A stretch of 64,000 bases of DNA from Miscanthus floridulus (Eukaryota; Streptophyta; Magnoliopsida; Poales; Poaceae): the NCBI RefSeq assembly GCF_019320115.1, contig NC_089598.1, positions 31,825,983 through 31,889,982 on the forward strand. Direction: 5' to 3'. The notes under the pieces were generated by a model. That model was not told where the DNA came from, made no database searches, and saw only the letters and a program-made list of their open reading frames with translations. This document shows, in pieces, positions 55,018 through 64,000 of this stretch. Position 1 is the first letter of the stretch, and every line of letters begins with the position of its first letter. The position numbers were made by a program, and so were the translations under genes.

Positions 55018-56671
55018 ATGTATGGTGCATTAAGGTACAAGCCAGGTTTTCGTGAGGAAGTGGATAAATTTCTTGAAGCCGCAGAGAGCCATGCAAAGAC
55101 ATTGAAAGAGAATAAAGATTCAATTATTTGTCCATGTAGAGATTGCAAGAATCATAAAGCATTCAAAGATGTGATGATCATTATATCACACTTGATTATA
55201 CGAGAATTTATTGAGGGATACACAGTGTGGATTTATCATGGTGAAATGGTTGTTGACGACGTTGATCCAGAAGAAGATGACGCCAAAACCCTAGGTTACC
55301 TTGACCAATATGTAGCAGAGCTTGGTGCACAGATGGCTAATGATTACCTTGAGCAAGGTGGAGATGCTAGTGGTTGGGATGGTAACGCCGAAGGTGGTGC
55401 CAATAATGATGGCGAAGCACGTGTCGATGATGAAGATGATGATGATGATGATTTGTAGGACATGCTTCGGTCCATTGGACCAGAGATTTTACTAAAGAGC
55501 CCGAAAGGTCTAGAAAATTTGAAAAGGGTAAAAAATATCGAAAGAGATTGTGTATGGTGTTGAAAAAGGTTGTTCGAAACACTGGACAGTGCTACGATTT
55601 GTGCTTGAGCTACTCATCCTGAAGGCTAAGTACGACTGGTCAGACTGTAGTTTTAATGATCTATTGTGTCTCCTATCATGGTTGCTGCCACAACCAAACT
55701 CAGTTCCCACCAACATATACCAAGCGAAGAATGTTATAAATCCATTGACAATGGGGGTTGAAAAAATCCATGCATGCCTCAACCACTATATCTTTTTTTG
55801 TGGCAATACGTTCAAGACACTAGATAAATGTCTCAGGTGTGGGACCAGTCGGTACAAGAACAACGACCTTTATGATGGGGAAGAAGCCTCCACGGGGAAG
55901 AAGAGGAAGAAGGGTGGGAAAAAGGTGGTACAAGATGCTCAACCCCAAAGGGCACTCCATTAGGCAACGATGCAAAGTAGAAAAGAATTCCGGCCATGGT
56001 CGTGTGGTACCTGTCAGTGGTCGACTGCTTGAGGCATATCTTCCTAAACCCTAAGGAAGCTGCACTCATGACAAGGCGGGGTGATGAGCGCAAGGTGAGT
56101 GATGATGTGATTGCACACCCGGCTGATGGTACTCAGTGGGAACGCTTTGATGCGAAACACACAGAATTTAGCGACGACCCAAGGAATGTACGGTTCGTCT
56201 TGAGCACTGATGGAATGAATCCATTCAATGAGAGAACCAGCGGCCATAGCACATGGCCAATGATCTTGACCATGTACAACATCCCAACATGGCTGTGTTA
56301 GAAGAGAAAGTACCTTCTCCTCACTATTCTCATTCAAGGTCCAAAACAACCTGGCATTGACATAGATGTGTTCCTCGAGCCTTTGATGTAAGAAATGGAG
56401 ATGCTATGGAGGCATGGAGAGCCAATGTACAATGCGTTCATATGTAGAGCCATGATCTTTGTTACTACCAATGATTACCCGGCTGTTTGCTTTGTCTAGA
56501 TATATCAAAGGAAAGACAGGATGCTTAGTATGCTTGGATGGTACTGCATGCGTGTACCTAGATGCATCCAAGAAGACAATCTATCTAAGGTACCGACGCT
56601 TCTTAAGGACAACTCACAAATACCGCGGCAAGATGTACTTCAGATATTATGACAACAAGCCAGAGAATAAG
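55018..56671 (+). pseudogene. TNP2-type CACTA transposase, 5' half
   Basis: Begins MYGALRYKPGFREEVDKFL and CPCRDCKNHKAF, the transposase-associated domain with its Cys/His motif. An acidic stretch ends in a TAG at 55456-55458. After a frameshift the TNP2 core continues: LKAKYDWSDCSFNDLLCL, VEKIHACLNHYIFF, CLRCGTSRYKNNDLYDG; after another shift, VVDCLRHIFLNPKEAALM, VLSTDGMNPFNERTSGHS, MYNIPTWLC then TAG at 56299-56301. The last readable piece is KYRGKMYFRYYDNKPENKH. TNP2 cuts and joins the element ends; this copy cannot be expressed intact. Confidence 0.85.
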
Positions 56672-59130
56672 CACACAAGTAGGGGGAGCAAGCTCATGAA
56701 CTTGTATGGTGCATTTGAATGTACATTTCATATGTTTGCTTGCATGGCACATGTTTTAAATTTCAATATCCATGCTTGTGTGGTGTATGCTAGTTATAGG
56801 TTTGAATGATGAAATGAAAATCTAGCATGCATAGGTTATCTAGTGATTTCATTTCCAAGTGTTTCCAAGTGGTATCAAGCTAACCATGGTGCTAAGGATG
56901 GTATAATCGTGCACTCCGATTGGTATCATGCTTCAAAGGTCCATCTTTTATACCTTAGCATCATTTGGTAGATATTGTCACCTATAATTTCCTATCTAAG
57001 CATATATGCAAGCTACAATCCAAACTCTTAGCACATATATAGGGGGAGCAATTGCTATCATATGGAATTTATGAAACTTGTCCATATCCTTTTACATATA
57101 GTAAATTTACTTGGACAAGCAACATGGATTCAATTGAATTTCAATTCATATGTTTATGAAAGGGTTGTCATCAATTACCAAAAAGGGGGAGATTGAAAGC
57201 TCTAGTTTGGTTTTGGTGAATTGATGAAACCCTAAGTGCTAACCTAGTTTATCAAGTGACCATGAGATAGGTAGCACATTCCAAGTGGTGAAGCAAATGA
57301 AGATTATGACATGATGATGGTGATGCCATGGTGATGATCAAGTGTTTGGACTTAAAAAGAAGAAAGAGAAAAACAAAAGTCTCAAGGCAAAGGTATAAAT
57401 AGTAGGAGCCATTTTGTTTTGGAGATCAAGACACTTAGTGAGTGTGATCACATTTAGGATCGATAGCCATACTATTAAGAGGGGTGAAACTCGTATCAAA
57501 ATGCGGTTATCAAAGTGCCACTAGATGCTCTAACTCATTGCATATGTATTTAGGATCTAGTGAAGTGCTAACACCCTTAAAAACATTTATGAAAATATGT
57601 TAACACATGTGCACATGGTGATACACTTGGTGGTTGGCACATTTGAGCAAGAGTAAGGAACTTCACCGATAGAGTGTCCACCCGTAGAGTGCGGATAGTC
57701 CGACGGTGCCACCGGCGCCCTATACAGAAAAGACGGAGGTCACTATGAGTGACCGAACGCTGGTCTCAGAAGGACCGGTGTGTCCGATCAGTAGAAGTAG
57801 CGAAGACGCTGGCGTCGGTCTCTAACCGGACGCTGGCTCACTTAGTGACCAGATGCTGGAGGGTTGTGTCTAGTCCTGCTGATGTGGTAGTGCACAGAGG
57901 AGTCACCGTGTGACCAGACACTGGGTGTGTCCGGTCGAGCATGACCGGACGCATCCGACATTGAAAAGTCCTCTCTGGATGCTTACTAGAAACGACCGGA
58001 CGCTGGGGTTCAGCGTACGGTCACTTTGAGCTACTGTGTCCGGTCATCACTTGACCGTTGAGATCGGGCGATCAACATTTGAAGAGAGGGGACACGTGGC
58101 ACGCATCGCATGACCTGACGCTGAGGTCCAGCGCCCGATCAATATGACCGGAGCGTTCGGTCACCCCGTGTTGTGCCTAGTGAAGGGGTACAATGACTCT
58201 ATTTCGTGGGGGCTTCTATTTAAGCCCCATAGCCGGCTCAAGCTCACCCTCTTGGCCATTTGCATTGACATAGCAACCTTGTGAGCTTAGCCAAAGCCCT
58301 CCCACTCATCTCCATCATTGTTTCATCATTTTTGTGAGATTGTGAGAGATTCCAAGTGCATTGCTTGAGTGTTTGCATCTAGAGGCACTTGGTGTTCGTG
58401 TTTTGCTGTGGGATTTGCTTATTACTCTTGGTGGTTGCCGCCACCTAGATGGCTTGGAGCAGCGAGGATCGTCGAGCGGAGGGTGGTGATTGTCTCTGGC
58501 TCCGATCATGGTGATTGTGAGGGGTTCTTGACCTTTCCCCGGCGGAGAACCAAAAGGTACTCTAGTGGATTGCTCGTGGCCTGTGTGATCCTCATCTTGT
58601 GTTGGTTGTGCGGCACCCTATTGAGGGTTTGGCGTGTGATGCTAATTAGCGTGTGAACCTCCAAGTGATATAATCCCCACAACGAGGAGTAGCTTGCCGG
58701 CAAGCAAGTGAACCTCGGTAAAAAATCATTGTTTTCATCCTTTGATTCCGAGGTGATTGGTCTTCATTGATATTGATTCTTATGATTGATTGGTTCACTC
58801 CTCGACACGGCGGTATAACTATCTTGCTCACTCTCTTTACATTACTGCAAACTAGTTGTCAAGCTCTTTAGTGTAGCTAGTTGTGAGAGCTTGTTAGTTT
58901 GGTTAGTGTGGCTCTTTAGTTAGCCTTTGAGAGCACACTAACTTAGTGTAGTGACATAGCTATTGTGTGGATAGAAACTATATCAACTAGAATTATGGTA
59001 GGTGGCTTGCATTTTGGTAGGCTAGCACAACACTTGCTTCGCCTCATAATTATCTAACTGGTTTGCTAAGTGTTGTTGTAGAAATTTTTATTAGGCTATT
59101 CACTCCCCCTCTAGCCATTAGGACCTTTCA
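56672..59130 (+). mobile_element. SIRE/Maximus-type Copia 3' fragment with 3' LTR
   Basis: Starts abruptly near AGTAGGGGGAGCAAGC. 56672-57193 is the 3' untranslated interior, with repeated GGGGGAG phrases and the polypurine tract AAAAAGGGGGAGA. A 1,937-bp LTR follows (57194-59130). No 5' LTR or target duplication is present, so the insertion is truncated or was joined to the CACTA element by deletion. Confidence 0.75.
57194..59130 (+). repeat. 3' LTR of the SIRE-type fragment
   Basis: TGAAAGCTCTAGTTTGG at the start, GGACCTTTCA at the end. It holds GACCGGACGC-type units between about 57750 and 58160 and a degenerate TATA (CTTCTATTTAAG) near 58206. Related along its length to the LTR at 48388-50999. 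Confidence 0.85.
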
Positions 59131-60595
59131 GTTTTAACCTGACCCTAGAAGAGAGGAGGGCGATGTGCACTTTCTTGAGGGGGTCAAAGTTCCGACTGGG
59201 TTTTCAGCAAACGTGAAGAGGCTAGTGTCAATGAAGGACCTATGAGTAAAAAACTTCAAGGCTCACGATTGTCATGTTATGGTGATAGTGTTCCTACCTA
59301 TTGCAATCAGGGCCATAAAGCTAGAGTTTTTGAAAATGGCCATAACCCGCATGTGTTACTTGTTTTTGAAGATCTCACAGAAGACGATTGGTAAAAAAGA
59401 GCTGAGTGACCTACATGATTTCGTGGTGGAGACCCAAAACCAGCCTGAGATGTGTTTACCTTCCGCTTTTTTGATATAATGCCACATCTCATGATTCACA
59501 TGGTTCATCAGATAGAGGCGCTGAGCCCTAGCTACTTACATGAAATGTGGTCCTATGTGCGGTTCATGACGGTTCTTAACCGATACGTGCATAATCGAGC
59601 ATACCTAGAGGGCTCCATGATAGAGGGCTACAATACTGAAGAAGTCATCGAGTGCTGTCAAGAGTACCTAAAAGGGCAGAAAGGGATTGGTAAACCTGAT
59701 TCTCGTCACAAGAATAGGCTGGCTGGGAAGGGCACTAGGGGGCAAAAAGTATTCGTCAACAAGGATTACAAAGCAGTGAGTCAAGTGCACTACAGTGTCA
59801 TGCAGAGTACAGAACTGATGGAACCGTACATTGATGAACACTTGGCTATCATTAGGGAGGAGACTAATAGCCGCACAGATGAGTGGGTCATGAAACAACA
59901 CAAGCAAGGATTCACTACATGGTTGAAGGACCAAAACATACCGATTGGAGAAACCATGGATGACATTACCATCAGTAGGTTAGTGAAGGGGCCATCGAGA
60001 TAAATCACAACTTGGCAAGCTTACAACATCAATGGGTATACGTACTATACCCACGCAAAGGATAGTATATGTGTGAACCAAAACAGTGACGTCCAAATAG
60101 AAGCTCTCAATGGATTGTGGCAAAAGATCCTATTCTTTGGCATCATTGATGACATATGGGAACTTGACTATGGAATGAATATACGAATGGCCCTGTTTCG
60201 ATGCCGCTAGATCAAACAACACCAAGTCAACGAGATCGGATTGGCAGTCGTGGACCTCGACAATCTAGGCTACCAAGATGACCCTTGGGTGCTCGCTTCA
60301 TGTGTCGCACAAGTTTTCTATTTACCTGACCCGCAAACTAACCTCCCTCCAAAGAAAAAGACAAAGCATGTGGTTGCCTCTGGAAAATAACACATTATCA
60401 AAGTTGATGGCATGGACGATGTTGAAGAGTACAACAACTACATTGAAATACAGCTATTCACAGACTTTCCTAAAAAGATTGAAGCTATGGAAAAGAACCT
60501 GCTCAAAGACATTGCCATAGAAACAAAAAGGAGCCAAGGGGAAAGTTGTTACGGGCTAAGAGGAGTGGATGATGTTTGTGTAAGTGTGTGAGACC
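59131..60595 (+). pseudogene. TNP2-type CACTA transposase, 3' half
   Basis: Picks up TNP2 after the insert: AMCTFLRGVKVPTGFSANVK, KAHDCHVMVIVFLPIAIR, FFDIMPHLMIHMVHQIE, then MTVLNRYVHNRAYLEGSMI and GYNTEEVIECCQEYL (DUF4218-like). DINGYTYY-type sequence (NINGYTYYTHAKD) and DDIWELDYGMNIRMALFRC match the C-terminal DUF4216 region. In-frame stops lie near 59246, 60003, 60210 and 60389. From family layout, the central catalytic part that should link to the 5' half is missing, lost at the Copia junction. Confidence 0.85.
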
Positions 60596-62149
60596 ATATT
60601 TATGTATGTGTGTGAGACTACATTTATATATGTGTGTGAGACTATATTTATATATATACGTGAGACTATATTTATGTATGTGTGTGAGACTACATTGATG
60701 AGTTCTACAACTTCTATGTCCATAAATCTCTCACATAGTTTATGAAACTATATGAGAGATATGTTGATTTATGAACAATATTTACTAATACTTTGTCAAA
60801 TGAAGAAATGACCAAAATAAAAGTTATAGATCTTGATGAGTTCTACAACTTTTATTTTCATGACTTTTACAGCTGAAATTATTTAGTATTTCAAAATCTT
60901 ATTTGAAGTTGCCATTTATTGAAATTCAAATTTTGAATTGTTCAAATTTAGTCACATGAAAAGATGACCAAAATAAAAGTTGTACATCTTGATGAGTTCT
61001 ACAACTTCTATGTTCATGACTTTTTCAGTTAAAATCATATGCACTTCCAATATGTTGTTTCAAGTTTCCACATTTGTGAAATTCAAAATTTGAATTTTTC
61101 AAAAAAAGTCACATGACAAGATGATCAAAAAATTGATAGAGCAAGATTTTAGAATTTTTAAAAAAATCATCACATTTGGAGTTAGTATGAGGGAGAAAAA
61201 CTAGTTACAAGTTTTAGCCAAGGATTAAAAAGAAAAATCACACATGTTCACAGCACCTGTAATGAACAGGTGCGATATCTCTTTTTAATCTCTGGCTAAA
61301 ATTTGTAACTCATTTTTCTCCCTCATACTAACTCTAAATGTGATGATTTTTTTATAAAATTTTCTAAAATCATGTTCTATCAATTTCTTTTGGTCTTACT
61401 GCTATTTGTTGGCAATATATTTATATGACTTCGTTTGAACAATTCAAATTTTGAATTTCAAAAAATTACAACTTCAATCAAGATTTTGAAACCCTAACTG
61501 ATTTCACCTGAAAATGTTATGAATATAAAAATTGTAGAACTCATCAAGATCAACAACTTTTATTTTGGTCATTCCTTCATCCGACAAAGTGGTAGTACGC
61601 ATTGTTCGTAAATTCTTAAATCTCTCACATAGTTTTTGAAACTATATAAGAGATATGTTGATTTGTGAACAATGTTTACTAACACTTTGTCTAATAAAAA
61701 AATAACCAAAATAAAAGTTCTAGATCTTGATGAGTTCTACAACTTTTATGTTTATGACTTTTAGCTGAAATCATTTAAGGTTTCAAAATCTTGTTTGAAG
61801 TTGCCATTTATTAAAATTCAAAATTTAAACTGTTCAAATTTAGTCAAATGAAAACATGACCAAAATAAAAAGTTATACATCTTGATGAGTTCTATAACTT
61901 TGATGTTTACAAAATTTTCATTTAAGGTCATTTAGTGTCCTAAAATTCTATTAGTTGTTTTGGAATTCAAATTTTTCAATTTTTAAAATATTGTTTTTGT
62001 AAAGAAGAAAATATAGAATTATATTTATATATATAGAATAATAAAAAACTAATATATAAATTTACATTGTGTTCTTTATATATGAATGAATTATAGAATT
62101 AGTAATTAAAATAAATTGAAAAATATTTGTAAGAGCGGCTCACCTAGGA
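60596..62149. repeat. Tandem and foldback repeats in the 3' part of the CACTA element
   Basis: The phrase CTTGATGAGTTCTACAACTT occurs at about 60832, 60990, 61718 and (changed) 61880 in one orientation and near 61530 in the other. A block with AATCTCTCACATAGTTT and GAACAATRTTTACTAA is duplicated at 60724-60800 and 61617-61690. Repeats of this kind are common in grass CACTA elements. No gene is seen. Confidence 0.75.
61131..61385. repeat. Foldback structure, about 125-bp arms
   Basis: Inverted arms 61131-61260 and 61266-61385 meet at a tight hairpin GCACCTGT (61253-61260) / ACAGGTGC (61266-61273) with loop AATGA. Outer arm sequences share CATCACATTTRGAGTTAGTA and TATGAGGGAGAAAAA in inverted copies. 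Confidence 0.85.
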
Positions 62150-62205
62150 GATTTGTAGGGGGGCTGCTAACTTAGGAGCTGCCCCTACAAATGACCACTG
62201 GTATA
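62150..62205. repeat. Right subterminal repeats of the CACTA element
   Basis: GATTTGTAGGGGGGCTGC and AGCTGCCCCTACAAATG pair with the left-end repeats at 54175-54350. Confidence 0.7.
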
Positions 62206-62339
62206 CAACCTAGGGCCCTTGGGAGGCTGAAATTTTTCTAAGTCTGGGCGCTATTCTTCCTTTATGACACCGGTAGGCTACCGAAATTTCCTTCGATGCC
62301 GCCGATGCCTCCTTCTCCCTAACCTCTTCGCCGCTGACG

Positions 62340-62960
62340 CAGTCCATGAAGCCGCCATCCCATATCCGCGCCCCTAGCCCCATCCTTGGCAATCCTCGGG
62401 CTACCACACGGCTAGGGTTTGAGAGCCTCCTAGCTGGCCCACCCATCATAGCCCCATCTCTGACCCCAATCTCCCCCGCTCCGGCCATCGGCTCGTCAAT
62501 CTACGACCTCAAGCTCCCCCGACCCCCTACGGCTAGGGTTTGAGGGCCTCTGCCCACTACGCCACCATCGCCGCCATCCCTTGGTGGCCATGTGCTCCGA
62601 CGTCCGTGCACGCTCCCCATCTCTGCGCTCTCGGGCCCCATCCTTAGCAATCCCTAGGCCGCCATGCAGCTAGGGTTTGAGAGCCAAGCCAGGCTGGCCA
62701 ACCCGCCGCTGCCCCATCTCTGACCTCAACCTCCCCTACTCTAGCCATCGACTCATTGATCTACGACCTTGACCTCCCCTGGCCCACTATGGCTAGGGTT
62801 TGAGGGCCCTGGCCCACTGCACCGCCGCCACCATCCCTTGGTGGCGGTGTGCTCCAGCGTTAGTGCGCGTTCCCCATCTCCAACCTCTACTTCCGACGTG
62901 GGGGTCTTCTCCAACCTCGACATCCTAGCCCCGTGCCTACTACCACCACCATCCCTTGCT
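62340..62960 (+). repeat. GC-rich tandem repeats of about 120-140 bp
   Basis: GGCTAGGGTTTGAG or AGCTAGGGTTTGAG occurs at about 62411, 62530, 62669 and 62791, each followed by (A/G)GCC and with CCATCCCTTGGTGGC and CCCCATCTCTGA spaced between. Units have drifted. The AGGGTTTGAG phrase resembles the AGGGTTT motif of plant 5' leaders, so this may be an amplified gene leader. Confidence 0.65.
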
Positions 62961-63227
62961 TGGCCAGGTCTTCTGTAGGTATGCACCCCCCAACACCACC
63001 TTCTCCTCCATTCCTACTGCACTGAGTAATGCTGTGTTGATGCTACCATTCAAAATGTGCTATTTTTTTAATGTGTGAAGTGAGTTGAATGCTGCACTAA
63101 GTTGATGCCTTCACGTGTTAAATGGATGTGCTTCCATTATTTGGGGGAAGTGCGATCATTCTTGGACCGTTCATATTTATAGCCTGCAATTTTTGCTTAC
63201 TATTATTTGGGGCAAATTGTGTGGTAG

Positions 63228-63372
63228 TAGTGCTGCTGCTACTACTACTTCTACTGCTACTACTCATCTCCTCCTCCTACTGCTACTAGTATCGCTACCA
63301 CTACCACTACCACTACTACCACCACCACCACTCCTCCTCCTCCTACTACTACTACCACTACTACTACTTTTA
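63228..63372. repeat. Trinucleotide repeat tract (CTA/CTC/CCA)n
   Basis: Interrupted TAC, CTC and ACC units; a translation would be homopolymer-like (Leu or Val runs), so the ORFs here are not coding. Confidence 0.9.
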
Positions 63373-63667
63373 TTTGGCAAGCACCAGTTGCAATTTTTTG
63401 GCCAACTCTCCTCTCCACTCCTCTCTTTTGCCTATGATGAAATTGTCCAAATCCATACATTATATGGAATATGAGCTGATGATCAAAACTTGTGAGGAAC
63501 TTGGCATCATTACCAGTCGCCCTTACATTACCTTCACGCACTTCTCTGTTATGATGTCTTTATGCTCCAAGTTCTTAATCAAATGATGATTGACATATTT
63601 TTGAGGCCTGACCTACTTCTTTTATTGCTATTTTATCAGATTCATTTATGGCTCGATGATTGACATG

Positions 63668-63765
63668 TTTCTACCGCTACTCCTCCTACTCCTAATACTA
63701 CTAATACTAGTAGTAGTACTACTACTCCTACTACTCCAACTTCTACTTCTATTGCTATTTTATCG
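63668..63765. repeat. Second trinucleotide tract (CTA/CTC/TTC)n
   Basis: Units such as CTACTCCTACTACTCC with an inverted TAGTAGTAGTACTACTAC in the middle. Confidence 0.85.
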
Positions 63766-63823
63766 GAACCTTTCTGTCGTCTCTAAAGTCAATCTTCTTG
63801 CATGTATTAGAACAAAACACACA

Positions 63824-64000
63824 ATGACACGGACAACACATTTTGCAACCCGAAGCCCTAAGCATGGGGCAACATTTGAAGAGGTAGAACAAGCGGCACT
63901 TACTGAGGAGCAGTTCAATAAGGACCTAGAAAACGATTTAGCAGTGATGCTTAGTCATGACCCGTTCGACGAGGAGGCTGATGAGATTGGAAGAGAGGTA
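63824..64000 (+). CDS. Partial ORF at right edge, unknown acidic protein
   Basis: An ORF from ATG 63824 stays open for 59 codons to the window end. It starts MTRTTHFATRSPKHGATFEE, continues EVEQAALTEEQFNKDLE and ends in an acidic DPFDEEADEIG stretch. The codon use is even and the sequence is not low-complexity, unlike the repeats before it, so it may be a real exon. A TATTAG acceptor lies 14 bp before. I do not recognise a family. It could be a host gene or the second gene of a CACTA-type element, given its neighbours. Confidence 0.4.
   Translation, partial: MTRTTHFATRSPKHGATFEEVEQAALTEEQFNKDLENDLAVMLSHDPFDEEADEIGREV

Larger units (their letters stand above)
54165..62205 (+). mobile_element. 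CACTA (En/Spm-type) transposon, decayed, with nested Copia fragment
   Basis: Both ends carry subterminal repeats of TTTGTAGGGGC and its reverse complement GCCCCTACAAAT (left 54175-54350, right 62150-62195), as in sorghum-group CACTA elements. A TNP2-type transposase lies between them on the plus strand, in two pieces around a SIRE-type fragment (56672-59130). After the gene comes 1.5 kb of tandem and foldback repeats. I could not find an exact CACTA terminus or 3-bp target duplication; the ends are approximate. The transposase has many stops and shifts, so the element is not autonomous. Confidence 0.7.

Noticed and set aside
63115..63541. Leu-rich and Val-rich ORFs
   Set aside because: Translations of an interrupted trinucleotide microsatellite.

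Overview
The window is nuclear DNA of a grass (Poaceae), most likely an Andropogoneae-type genome. The evidence is intron-bearing plant genes, GC-rich 5' exons, Stowaway and hAT MITEs, SIRE-like Copia and Tat-lineage Gypsy LTR retrotransposons, a CACTA transposon and Mutator-like elements. Only one convincing host gene is present: the 5' end of an LMBR1/LIMR-type membrane protein gene on the minus strand at the left edge. Almost everything else is transposable-element sequence inserted into other transposable elements.

Layout. 1-2.6 kb: first three coding exons and upstream region of the LMBR1-like gene. 2.6-5.8 kb: a Pack-MULE with about 160-bp terminal inverted repeats carrying a captured, frameshifted fragment of the nucleoporin gene NUP155. 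5.8-13.9 kb: low-copy-looking DNA with gene scraps (BTB domain, a WD40-like exon, unrecognised exons, GC-rich first-exon blocks), possibly bounded by a second pair of inverted ends. It also holds a candidate snRNA-type RNA polymerase III promoter and transcript near 10.8 kb. 13.9-32.7 kb: a non-autonomous SIRE-like Copia element that keeps gag but has no pol (LTRs 13893-15384 and 31236-32735, target duplication ATGGC). Inside its gag sits a complete but mutated 12.3-kb Tat-lineage Gypsy element (15693-28040, target duplication GTTTA) with gag, protease, RT, two RNase H domains, integrase and a spliced antisense gene with a plant mobile domain.

32.7-35.8 kb: intergenic DNA with hAT-type MITEs. 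35.8-53.1 kb: several copies, in both orientations, of one unclassified repeat family that begins TGTAACAYC. One copy is interrupted by a long Copia-type LTR that contains a 214-bp-arm palindrome. 53.1-53.4 kb: a Stowaway MITE. 54.2-62.2 kb: a decayed CACTA element whose TNP2 transposase is split by a SIRE-type 3' LTR fragment and is followed by foldback and tandem repeats. 62.2-64 kb: tandem repeats, trinucleotide repeats and the start of an open reading frame that runs off the right edge.

Functionally, the only intact protein-coding potential is the LMBR1-like exons and perhaps the right-edge ORF. The transposon genes all carry stops or frameshifts. The most unusual signal is a short motif, ATCGGC/GCCGAT, repeated in both orientations and all reading frames throughout the Tat element, including its LTRs and antisense gene.
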